Origin: JACRBE01 sp964429005
GTDB taxonomy: Bacteria; Chlamydiota; Chlamydiia; Chlamydiales; JACRBE01
Direction of reading: 5' to 3'
NCBI GenBank assembly: GCA_964429005.1
Contig: CAYSAJ010000040.1
Coordinates: forward strand, 1 to 12,301
Length of the DNA stretch: 12,301 bases
This document shows positions 6,714-12,301 of this stretch, one piece after another; the stretch's first letter is position 1; every line of letters begins with the position of its first letter. The position numbers were made by a program, and so were the translations under genes. The notes under the pieces are model-generated. The model did not search any database, was not told the DNA's origin, and was given only the letters and a program-made list of their open reading frames with translations.

Positions 6714-6768
6714 AATTTTCAAAAATTTCCCCAGAGTAAAAAGGGTGGAGTTTAAGCCAGACGAATTT
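6667..6768 (+). repeat. Imperfect direct duplication of the 3' end of the unknown gene
   Basis: The segment from CCCCAG at 6667 to GAATTT at 6701-6706 resembles the one from CCCCAG at 6729 to GAATTT at 6763-6768. Each anchor is 62 bp apart. Both copies contain AAAAAGGGTGG (6682-6692 and 6738-6748). The first copy encodes the tail of the 413-aa protein; the second is non-coding. Confidence 0.45.
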
Positions 6769-6774
6769 CCACCC
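6743..6774 (+). terminator. Hairpin after the integrase operon, possible terminator
   Basis: GGGTGGA at 6743-6749 pairs perfectly with TCCACCC at 6768-6774 across an 18-nt loop, with a few further pairs inside. It starts 30 bp after the preceding stop codon. The following bases are only mildly T-rich (TAGTGTTTCTTT), so terminator strength is doubtful. It could instead be a protein-binding site. Confidence 0.38.
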
Positions 6775-6791
6775 TAGTGTTTCTTTGCCAT

Positions 6792-6831
6792 TTGACTGCC
6801 TAAAATTGGGTGTAAATACATTAAACCCAAT
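6792..6831 (+). promoter_or_regulatory. Promoter with overlapping inverted-repeat operator before the excisionase-like gene
   Basis: TTGACT at 6792-6797 is a good -35. The -10 is weak (TAAATA at 6813-6818, or TACATT at 6817-6822). A perfect inverted repeat, ATTGGGT at 6805-6811 and ACCCAAT at 6825-6831, overlaps the spacer and start region, with arm centres 20 bp apart (about two helix turns). It ends directly before the ribosome site (GAAGGAG at 6832-6838). This layout is typical of repressor-controlled or autoregulated promoters. Confidence 0.48.
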
Positions 6832-6845
6832 GAAGGAGAGAAAGA

Positions 6846-7061
6846 ATGGAAAAAGATCTTCCAACTAAGTTAATCACCATAAAGCAATTCGCATCCCAAA
6901 ACCCTTGGCCAAGTGAATCGGCTATTCGCGCCTACCGTGCTGGAGCTCCTGATAATGGCTTTGCTTCTGCCTTCGTTTCTGTGGGACGGCGCGTTTTGGT
7001 CGATTCTGAACGCTTCTGGGAAATCGTTCGAAACAAGGGGGAAGGTCGCAATGCAAAATAA
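6846..7061 (+). CDS. Small helix-turn-helix DNA-binding protein, excisionase/AlpA-like
   Basis: This 71-aa protein resembles small winged-helix proteins found on integrative elements. It begins LITIKQFASQNPWPSESAIRAY (residues 9-30), a helix-turn-helix-type opening, and continues to GRRVLVDSERFWEIV (47-61), the GRR-hydrophobic-D/E strand-helix ending common in MerR-like excisionases. Such proteins bend DNA at attachment sites to favour excision, or switch on element genes. GAAGGAG precedes the start at suitable spacing. The operator-like repeat directly upstream suggests it may control its own synthesis. It overlaps the next small gene by 11 bases. The other possible role is a pure transcription regulator. 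Confidence 0.68.
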   Translation: MEKDLPTKLITIKQFASQNPWPSESAIRAYRAGAPDNGFASAFVSVGRRVLVDSERFWEIVRNKGEGRNAK

Positions 7062-7263
7062 AGAACAACACCCTTGGTCTCAGCAGTACGAAGATATGCT
7101 GAAAGAGCTCGCTTCGGCTTACATACAATACGAGAAGACTCGAGATTTAGAATTCTATGACAGAGCGAAAGAAATTCATGAGGACATCCTTCGAACTTAC
7201 GATGTCCTCAGAATTAACGACTTCTTGAGTCTGATCAATATAGGACGGGGTCTAGTTAAATAG
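7051..7263 (+). CDS. Small acidic helical protein of unknown function
   Basis: This 70-aa protein (MQNKEQHPWSQQYEDMLKELA, then helical residues to the C-terminus) is not recognised. The frame extends upstream to 6913, but the extra residues only mirror the excisionase-like gene. GGGGGAAGG at 7037-7045 before the ATG at 7051 supports the short form. It overlaps the preceding stop by 11 bases, which suggests coupled translation. It has no Cys, signal peptide or membrane segment. Its 3' half contains two perfect inverted repeats in the DNA (7179-7210 and 7247-7268), the second spanning the stop codon. It may be a partner of the excisionase-like protein or of the ATPase encoded next. Confidence 0.6.
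   Translation: MQNKEQHPWSQQYEDMLKELASAYIQYEKTRDLEFYDRAKEIHEDILRTYDVLRINDFLSLINIGRGLVK
7179..7210 (+). other. Perfect 10-bp hairpin within a coding region
   Basis: TGAGGACATC at 7179-7188 is perfectly complementary to GATGTCCTCA at 7201-7210 with a 12-nt loop. It lies inside the 70-aa gene, about 75 bp before the ATPase start. It could be an mRNA control structure, a processing site or a DNA-binding site. Confidence 0.6.
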
Positions 7264-7268
7264 ACCCC
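7247..7268 (+). other. Perfect 8-bp hairpin over a stop codon, before the ATPase gene
   Basis: GGGGTCTA at 7247-7254 pairs perfectly with TAGACCCC at 7261-7268 around a 6-nt loop (GTTAAA). The stem holds the TAG stop of the upstream gene, and the structure ends 18 bases before the next ATG. No T-run follows, so it is not a classic terminator. A role in translation control, mRNA processing or protein binding is possible. Confidence 0.58.
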
Positions 7269-7286
7269 AATTCAAATAGGTAAGCA

Positions 7287-9137
7287 ATGGAAAATATAAC
7301 AAATCACAATGATGATGTGCAAGATAATGATGAACTTAATTCATCAGAATATCGTGCAGAACAAATTAAAAGAAAATTTGAACAAGAAAACCTTCCAGAG
7401 GGTTTTGAGCTCGATCACGAAGGACTTTGGTATAACGAGGAAGGCTCGAAATCCAAAACTCCAAGCCGATGCTATGTGTGCTCTGCTTTGCGAGTAGTTG
7501 CTATTGTAAGAGATCATGCCAATGAGAATCACGGACGACTTCTGGAATTTGAAGACGTTGATGGCTATTCTCATCAATGGTCAATGCCGATGGAGTTGCT
7601 GGCGGGGGACAGTGTTCGTCTGCGTGAGGTTTTGCTAAATATGGGGCTAATCATTACTCCAGAGAGAAGAGCACGAGATTTATTGATCCGCTATATACAA
7701 AGTTGTAAACCTATCACACGCGTTCGATGTGTGCTTCAAACAGGATGGAATAGGTATTGCTATGTTTTTCCTAATGAAACGATTGGAGCTAAGGCGAATG
7801 AAAAAGTGATTTATCAGAGTTCTACCCACAACGTTGAGAAAGACTCTGAATATATTGCAGGAACATTAGAAGAATGGCAGAAGCAGGTAAGCGCGTATTG
7901 TAGAGGGAATTCTCGCCTTATACTTGCTTTGTGTGCTGCTTTTGCTGCCCCGCTGCTACATCTTGTGAAGCAAGAGAATATTGGTCTTCATCTAATAGGT
8001 CCTTCTTCCATCGGAAAGACTACAGCATTGAGGGTAGCTACCTCTGTTTTTGGAGGTCCACAACAAATTCAAAGCTATCGTTCAACCTCGAACGGTCTAG
8101 AAGCTATCGCGACCATTCACAATGATCGTATACTTGCTATGGATGAACTGGGTCAGATACCAAATCCAAAGGAAGCGGGAGAAATCTTCTACATGCTTGG
8201 GAACGGCGTAGGAAAACAGCGCAGCAATAAGCTATGTAAACCTAGAGATAAAGATACATGGCGTATAGTTTTTATTTCTTCAGGGGAAATTGGTTTAGCG
8301 CAGCTTCTTGAGCAAGAAGGAAAGAAAATCAAAGCAGGCCAGGAAGTGAGAGTAGTCGATGTTTCATCTAACATGGGCACGCATGGGATTTTCGAAAATT
8401 TACACGGCTTTGAAAACGGTGATTCGTTATCAAAACATTTTCGCGCAGTATGTTCCAAAAATTATGGAACTGCGTCAAGAGAATTTATCAGAAGAGTTGC
8501 GGACGATCGAGAAGCAAGTATTGATCTCGTAAAAACAGTCGTGGAAGGACTCACACAGAGAGAATGTCCTACATTAGCCTCAGGTCAAGTATCTCGAGTG
8601 TTGCATCATTTTGCAACGATTGCGGCAGCAGGGGAGCTTGCTACATCTTTTGGTATTAGTGGATGGGACATAGGCGAAGCTGAAACAGCTGTAATGAGAT
8701 GCTTTCAAGATTGGCTTAGGACTAGAGGTGGGGCTGGACTGCAGGAAGAGAAAGCAGCCCTAGCACAAGTTAAAAAGTTCTTTGAACAACATGGTGAGAG
8801 TAGATTTAGTCCTTTTGAAGGCGTGCCTATAGCTGAAAAAACGCCCAATCGAGTTGGATTTAAAAAGAAGGGAGATGATGGCATTGAATTTTATGTTTTA
8901 CCTGAGAGTTTTAAAACAGAAATTTGCAGGGGATTAGATCCTAATTTTGTTGCAGATATTTGTGTGAAAAACGGGCTTATAAAAACTGACAGTACTGGAA
9001 GTTCAACCAGATCAGAACGTCTTCCAGGATATGAAGGAACAAAACGTTGCTATAGGTTTTTGCCTAAAGTGCTGATCGATGAATCATTTCAGGATTATTT
9101 ATGCTTAAAGAATGCGGAGCAAGAACAAAACATATAA
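7287..9137 (+). CDS. DUF927-family P-loop ATPase, probable replicative helicase of the element
   Basis: This 616-aa protein has the DUF927 core found in replication modules of phages, plasmids and integrative elements. Walker A is GPSSIGKTT at 238-246, Walker B is ILAMDE at 282-287 (D286, E287), and a sensor-like segment IVFISSGE lies at 327-334. The EVRVVDV segment (353-359) follows, as in helicase-like members. The N-terminal 110 residues contain a CYVC pair (62-65) and a CSALRVVAIVRD, DVDG strand region typical of the family. The C-terminal 120 residues (after LRTRGG) look like a separate small winged domain. It probably unwinds DNA at the origin of the excised element, together with the primase encoded downstream. 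The ribosome site is weak (AGG at 7278-7280). Two hairpins lie upstream. The end overlaps the next gene by 37 bases. Confidence 0.85.
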   Translation: MENITNHNDDVQDNDELNSSEYRAEQIKRKFEQENLPEGFELDHEGLWYNEEGSKSKTPSRCYVCSALRVVAIVRDHANENHGRLLEFEDVDGYSHQWSMPMELLAGDSVRLREVLLNMGLIITPERRARDLLIRYIQSCKPITRVRCVLQTGWNRYCYVFPNETIGAKANEKVIYQSSTHNVEKDSEYIAGTLEEWQKQVSAYCRGNSRLILALCAAFAAPLLHLVKQENIGLHLIGPSSIGKTTALRVATSVFGGPQQIQSYRSTSNGLEAIATIHNDRILAMDELGQIPNPKEAGEIFYMLGNGVGKQRSNKLCKPRDKDTWRIVFISSGEIGLAQLLEQEGKKIKAGQEVRVVDVSSNMGTHGIFENLHGFENGDSLSKHFRAVCSKNYGTASREFIRRVADDREASIDLVKTVVEGLTQRECPTLASGQVSRVLHHFATIAAAGELATSFGISGWDIGEAETAVMRCFQDWLRTRGGAGLQEEKAALAQVKKFFEQHGESRFSPFEGVPIAEKTPNRVGFKKKGDDGIEFYVLPESFKTEICRGLDPNFVADICVKNGLIKTDSTGSSTRSERLPGYEGTKRCYRFLPKVLIDESFQDYLCLKNAEQEQNI

Positions 9138-9355
9138 GGGGATCGACTTGTAAAAGATACGCCATGAAAAACGGTAGATGCCATTTACATGGGGGACTAA
9201 GTACGGGGCCTAAAACAAAAGAAGGTAAGGAAAAATCTAGACTTTCAGGATTTAAACATGGCTTATACACACAAGAATCTAAGGAACAAAACAAGCAAGT
9301 TAATGCTCTGATACGAATGAGCAAAGATTTATTGAGATCTGTTGATCTGAAATAG
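9101..9355 (+). CDS. HGGxSTG-motif zinc-ribbon-like small protein
   Basis: This 84-aa basic protein carries the motif of HGGxSTG-domain proteins: C5 and C17 early, then NGRCHLHGGLSTGPKT at 24-39, followed by EGK and KHGLYT. C5, C17, C27 and H30 are placed to bind one zinc. The family is common on phages and integrative elements of proteobacteria and other groups, usually small and of unknown function; nucleic-acid binding is the natural guess. It starts 37 bases inside the ATPase gene in another frame, with only a weak AGG upstream, so its translation probably depends on the ATPase message. It is followed 8 bases later by the next gene. Confidence 0.72.
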   Translation: MLKECGARTKHIRGSTCKRYAMKNGRCHLHGGLSTGPKTKEGKEKSRLSGFKHGLYTQESKEQNKQVNALIRMSKDLLRSVDLK

Positions 9356-9363
9356 GAGGAAAT

Positions 9364-9993
9364 ATGAAGGATAAAGAATTAGAAAAAAAAGAAAGTACTT
9401 GTGTGCAGCAAAAGCCCTTTAAAGCTGACCTTCATCTCGTTTTCAAATATGAATACGATGAAGAAAAAGGGACAACTAAAATGGCTGCTATCGAATTAGC
9501 GGAAGGAAAGAAACTTTCACTAGAGAGTGCAGAAGAATTCCTTGCAATAGCAAGAAAAACTGCGGGTACTGAAGATTTAGTAAGAGCTTCTAAATTATTA
9601 GGAGAGCTGTCGTTTGGTATGACAGAAAACTCGCATTCAGAAAGAATTAATTCTCTTGCACACAAGCTTCCATCTTTAGCTCCAGAGGATGAAACTGAAA
9701 CTAGGATCGCAGCTCAATTTATTGCTCTACAGGAGTCTGGATTGAATTGCCTTCGCCAGGCTAACTATACAGAGAACTTTTATCATGTAGAGAGGTTCTT
9801 TCAACTGGCAAATAAGCTACTTAGTACAGCAAATCAAACTATGCAGACTCTTTTGAAATACAGAACAAAAGGACAGCAAGTGATGCAGGTTGTCCATTTG
9901 CATAATGAAGGGCAGGCTATAGTAGCTCAAACCTTAGCTGCTCCTAAGGTAAGGGAGTCCATAATAAAACCAGTCATCGAACCCCATGAATAA
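9364..9993 (+). CDS. Accessory protein of unknown function, neighbour of the HGGxSTG protein
   Basis: This 209-aa protein has an excellent ribosome site (AGGAGG at 9354-9359). The N-terminal 100 residues are charged. Residues about 114-165 are helical (RIAAQFIALQESGLNCL, then FFQLANKLLSTANQTMQTLL). The end KYRTKGQQVMQVVHLHNEGQ (165-184) followed by AIVAQ resembles uncharacterised element proteins that end in a GGQQKVxVxHVxVxEGGQAIVG-like stretch, and in my recollection those genes often sit beside HGGxSTG genes. That link is from memory of the families, not computed. No catalytic motif is seen. It may be a structural partner of the HGGxSTG protein or of the replication complex. Confidence 0.7.
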   Translation: MKDKELEKKESTCVQQKPFKADLHLVFKYEYDEEKGTTKMAAIELAEGKKLSLESAEEFLAIARKTAGTEDLVRASKLLGELSFGMTENSHSERINSLAHKLPSLAPEDETETRIAAQFIALQESGLNCLRQANYTENFYHVERFFQLANKLLSTANQTMQTLLKYRTKGQQVMQVVHLHNEGQAIVAQTLAAPKVRESIIKPVIEPHE

Positions 9994-10000
9994 AGGAAGG

Positions 10001-10076
10001 TGTCACACTGTCTCACGATCCTAATAAGAGATTGAGGCAGTAATTCTCTAGAGAGTCTCTACTGTCACAGTGTCTC
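10001..10076 (+). repeat. Paired TGTCAC-containing direct repeats before the primase gene
   Basis: TGTCACACTGTCTC at 10001-10014 and TGTCACAGTGTCTC at 10063-10076 are identical at 13 of 14 positions. Between them is a 10-bp palindrome, TCTCTAGAGA, at 10045-10054. TGTCAC is the reverse complement of the GTGACA repeats upstream of the integrase. The stretch could be an operator for the primase gene or part of a replication origin. Confidence 0.45.
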
Positions 10077-10095
10077 GTCAAATAAGGAGGGCTTT

Positions 10096-11118
10096 ATGTT
10101 AAATGTTTTGGATCTCGTACTAGAGTCAGGGTTGCGTCCTAAAAAAGTCGCATCAACAAAAGGTGGTGAATACAAATGCTCATGTCCAAAATGCCAAGAA
10201 GGGAAAGATAGGTTTTGTGTTTGGCCCAAGCAAGGCTCTACAGGCCGATATTGGTGTAGAGTTTGTGATTGCAAAGGAGATGCGATTCAATATTGCAGGG
10301 ACTTTTTGGGAATGGATTTCAGAAAAGCTTGTACCAAGGTAGCTATCCCGATTGATCAAATGACCTCTTCTAGACAAACCAAAGCAAAAAGCGACTATGG
10401 ATTTGAGCCAATCGCTCCAAAAATACCTTCGACTTTATGGCAATCAAGAGCTGGCTCTCTCATTGAAAACGCCAATCATCAATTACTGAATTGTCCTGAA
10501 GCAATCACGATCTTAGAGAAAAGAGGCATGACCTTAGAAACCATCAGGAAGTATCAATTAGGATGGAATCCTCAGGACTTATTTGAATCAAAGGAATCCT
10601 GGGGATTAGAGCTTAAGCAATGCGCTGATGGGATTCAAAAGAAGCAATGGCTACCCCAAGGTATCATTATCCCAACTCTTGAAGATGGCAAACCCATTAG
10701 GATTAAGATTCGGAGAACAAATTGGAAAGAAGAAGAGGCCCTGCCAAAGTATGTGGAAATCTCAGGGAGTTCTTCCAAGCTTTCTTTTTTTGGTGATCTA
10801 TCAAAGCCGATGGTTGTGATTGAGTCGGAGCTTGATGCAATCCTTATTCAGCAGTTTGCAGGGGATATTTGTTGTTGTCTTGCTTTGGGTGGAGCCGCTA
10901 AGAGACCTGATTTAGAGACTCATCTGGTTCTCAGAAGGGCATCTAAGATCTTGTTATCTTTTGATTATGATGAGGCTGGCAATGCTCAATATTCTTTTTG
11001 GTTAAAGACCTATCCAAATGCTAAGCCATGGCCTGCTCCTAGAGCTAAAAGTCCAGGAGATGCTTATAAATATTTTAATATTGATCTTAGAAAATGGATT
11101 AAACAAGAATTAATATAA
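10096..11118 (+). CDS. Primase with zinc finger and Toprim domain
   Basis: This 340-aa protein probably makes primers for replication of the element. The N-terminus has a DnaG-like zinc finger: C28/C30, C33, C54 and C57, with the conserved GRYWCRVC and GDAIQYCRDFLGMDF helix (50-75). A linker (90-180) leads to a Toprim catalytic domain: MVVIESELDA (239-248, E243 and D247) and ILLSFDYDEAGN (285-296, D290 and D292), the metal-binding Glu and DxD of primases and topoisomerases. It lacks a helicase domain, which the DUF927 protein may supply. It is shorter than full-length DnaG, as expected for element primases. GGAGG at 10086-10090 precedes the ATG by 5 bases. It follows a 102-bp gap with direct repeats, so it may have its own promoter. 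Confidence 0.88.
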   Translation: MLNVLDLVLESGLRPKKVASTKGGEYKCSCPKCQEGKDRFCVWPKQGSTGRYWCRVCDCKGDAIQYCRDFLGMDFRKACTKVAIPIDQMTSSRQTKAKSDYGFEPIAPKIPSTLWQSRAGSLIENANHQLLNCPEAITILEKRGMTLETIRKYQLGWNPQDLFESKESWGLELKQCADGIQKKQWLPQGIIIPTLEDGKPIRIKIRRTNWKEEEALPKYVEISGSSSKLSFFGDLSKPMVVIESELDAILIQQFAGDICCCLALGGAAKRPDLETHLVLRRASKILLSFDYDEAGNAQYSFWLKTYPNAKPWPAPRAKSPGDAYKYFNIDLRKWIKQELI

Positions 11119-11133
11119 TTAAGATTTGAAAAG

Positions 11134-11162
11134 TTCATTTATTATAACTAATAGATTATAAT
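11134..11162 (+). promoter_or_regulatory. Promoter candidate for the ankyrin-repeat gene
   Basis: A perfect -10 TATAAT (11157-11162) lies 17 bp after a weak -35 TTCATT (11134-11139), in a very AT-rich stretch after the primase stop. It is 32 bases upstream of the next start codon. The change to a new transcription unit here fits a cargo gene separate from the replication operon. Confidence 0.42.
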
Positions 11163-11193
11163 TTCGACAAAATAATTCAATTAAGGTAATTAA

Positions 11194-12301
11194 ATGAGTC
11201 GAATTCAAGAAATTGATAGTACGTATGCTTTATCAGATGTCGCGCTAGAATCTGAAGTACATCAAAAATCTGAACCCGCAACAGAAGTGCATTTAGCTGC
11301 TGTTGGGCATCTGGTTAAAGAAAGCCTTGGTACTGTAGCTGCAGCTGGGGATGAATACCGTGAGCTTTTAGATGTGCTAACAAAGTATGGGAACAATCCT
11401 GAAGGCATACCAGCTCTTCAATATGCGATTATGCAAAATGATATAAAAGCTGTTGATATCTTGCTTAAGCACGGAGCCAGTCCAAATACTCGAGATTCTT
11501 CAGGCAATACGTGTTTGCACTATGCAGTATTATCAGGAAACATAGAAATGGTAAAAAAATTCCTAACTTTGGGTGTTAATATTGATATTGAATCTAATTT
11601 TAAAACTCATCAAGGAACAGCTCTCCATCTTGCTATCTGTAAGGAAAAAAACGAAATAGCTAAATTCTTAGTATCTAGAGGTGCTCGAGTGAATGGAGGA
11701 GGTTGGCACAATGACGCCTACGAATCGGACGCTTTTGAAGCCTGCTGCACGACTGGTAACTATGAAATGCTAGTTTTTTTGATTGATAGGGGATATATAT
11801 TTCCAAATTTAACTGGTAAGGGAAATCGAGCTAGAGAGGGTGAATGGCCTTTATTGACATATTTATTGCTTTGTGAAACTGACGATAAGTCAGTTTTGGT
11901 AAGAAATAACCGTATCCGATGCTTGAAGTATTTACTTCTAGAAGGATTGACGAGCTTGCCATCAGACCCTAATTCATATTTCGGTGTATTAGCGAATGCG
12001 TATCCAGAAAGTTTGGAATTTTTGCTAAAGAGTAATTATATTACTCCAAATCAAGCATGTCAACATGGTAAACGACCTCTGAATTATGTAATATGGAATC
12101 AGTATTATGGAGTCGAGCTCGTTGAAATTCTTCTAAAAAGAGGAGCTGAGGTTAATTACGATTTTTGGTCTGGACAAACTCTTATGCACTCGCTATGCAG
12201 ATGGAAATCAGAAGACTTAACCCCTGAGGAATATGAGAAGCAGAAAAAACTATTAGTTCTCTTGATTTCTTATGGGGGTAATTTATATTTGAAAGACAAT
12301 T
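11194..12301 (+). CDS. Ankyrin-repeat protein, 3' end outside window
   Basis: An uninterrupted frame of 369 codons runs from the ATG to the window edge without a stop. AAGG at 11183-11187 serves as a ribosome site. Residues 1-70 are a non-repeat head without signal peptide. Ankyrin repeats follow: about 71-100 (ALQYAIMQNDIKAVDILLKHG), 102-134 (NTCLHYAVLSGNIEMVKKFL), 138-168 (GTALHLAICKEKNEIAKFLV), a degenerate one near 178-200, then 290-320 (RPLNYV, VEILLKRGAEVN) and the start of another. Ankyrin proteins of intracellular bacteria often act on host proteins after secretion, but some on mobile elements may act on phage or bacterial targets. The gap in clear repeats between 205 and 285 is unusual. 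Its function cannot be stated from the sequence. Confidence 0.85.
   Translation, partial: MSRIQEIDSTYALSDVALESEVHQKSEPATEVHLAAVGHLVKESLGTVAAAGDEYRELLDVLTKYGNNPEGIPALQYAIMQNDIKAVDILLKHGASPNTRDSSGNTCLHYAVLSGNIEMVKKFLTLGVNIDIESNFKTHQGTALHLAICKEKNEIAKFLVSRGARVNGGGWHNDAYESDAFEACCTTGNYEMLVFLIDRGYIFPNLTGKGNRAREGEWPLLTYLLLCETDDKSVLVRNNRIRCLKYLLLEGLTSLPSDPNSYFGVLANAYPESLEFLLKSNYITPNQACQHGKRPLNYVIWNQYYGVELVEILLKRGAEVNYDFWSGQTLMHSLCRWKSEDLTPEEYEKQKKLLVLLISYGGNLYLKDN

Larger units (their letters stand above)
1912..12301. mobile_element. Left part of an integrative, probably self-replicating genetic element (right end outside window)
   Basis: The supporting features are an RNA-gene 3' fragment at the left edge, a complete tyrosine integrase, an excisionase-like protein, a DUF927 ATPase, a zinc-finger/Toprim primase, an HGGxSTG protein, and cargo genes near the attachment site. 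The intact tRNA or tmRNA gene should mark the right end beyond the window. No virion, terminase, relaxase or type IV secretion gene is visible. The visible part fits a satellite-like or mobilizable element better than a complete prophage or conjugative element. The right limit is unknown; the end given here is only the window edge. Confidence 0.72.

Noticed and set aside
6913..7050. 46-codon N-terminal extension of the 70-aa protein
   Set aside because: It overlaps the excisionase-like gene in another frame and has the look of a shadow; a good ribosome site supports the start at 7051.
8189..8458. 89-aa minus-strand ORF inside the DUF927 gene
   Set aside because: It is a shadow of the ATPase coding sequence, with no independent evidence.
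1..12301. CRISPR array or insertion-sequence ends
   Set aside because: No regularly spaced repeat-spacer series, transposase gene or matching terminal inverted repeats were seen.

Overview
The window looks like the left end of an integrated, self-replicating genetic element in an AT-rich intracellular bacterium. The best guess for the host is an amoeba-associated, Chlamydia-like organism. That guess rests on the AT-rich composition, weak ribosome binding sites on the flanking genes, an ankyrin-repeat protein, and secreted sugar-modifying enzymes next to a mobile element. No universally conserved marker gene is present, so the taxonomy is inference.

Left flank (1-1911). Two plus-strand genes with hydrophobic N-termini encode a fucosyltransferase-like protein (72-953) and a sulfotransferase-like protein (1127-1891). 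A short GC-rich stretch of unknown meaning lies between them. The second gene ends in a hairpin terminator that could work on both strands.

Left boundary (1912-2007). Directly after that terminator is a 20-bp fragment on the minus strand. It has the acceptor-stem 3' strand, T-stem 3' strand and T-loop of a tRNA-Ala or tmRNA gene, but no gene body. This is the expected scar of a tyrosine recombinase that integrates into the 3' end of an RNA gene. Its orientation predicts that everything to the right is element, and that the intact RNA gene lies beyond the right edge of the window on the minus strand.

Cargo (1996-4107). A minus-strand two-gene operon encodes a protein of unknown family and a CoiA-like zinc-finger/PD-(D/E)XK nuclease. 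It has its own promoter and sits between the attachment site and the integrase, a position often used by defence cargo.

Core (4108-11118). A 359-bp gene-free region with GTGACA and RTGCGTAA repeats precedes a complete tyrosine integrase (4394-5479), which overlaps a 413-aa unknown gene. After a repeat and hairpin region comes a small excisionase-like DNA-binding protein with an operator-like inverted repeat over its promoter. Next are a 70-aa unknown, a DUF927 ATPase/helicase, an HGGxSTG zinc-ribbon protein, a 209-aa accessory protein and a primase with zinc finger and Toprim domain. The DUF927 ATPase plus the separate primase would supply the two activities found in one chain in the P4 alpha protein, so the element probably replicates itself on excision.

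Right part (11119-12301). A new transcription unit starts an ankyrin-repeat protein that runs off the window. No capsid, terminase, portal, relaxase or conjugation gene is visible. The element therefore reads, so far, as a satellite-like or mobilizable integrative element rather than a full prophage or a conjugative element.
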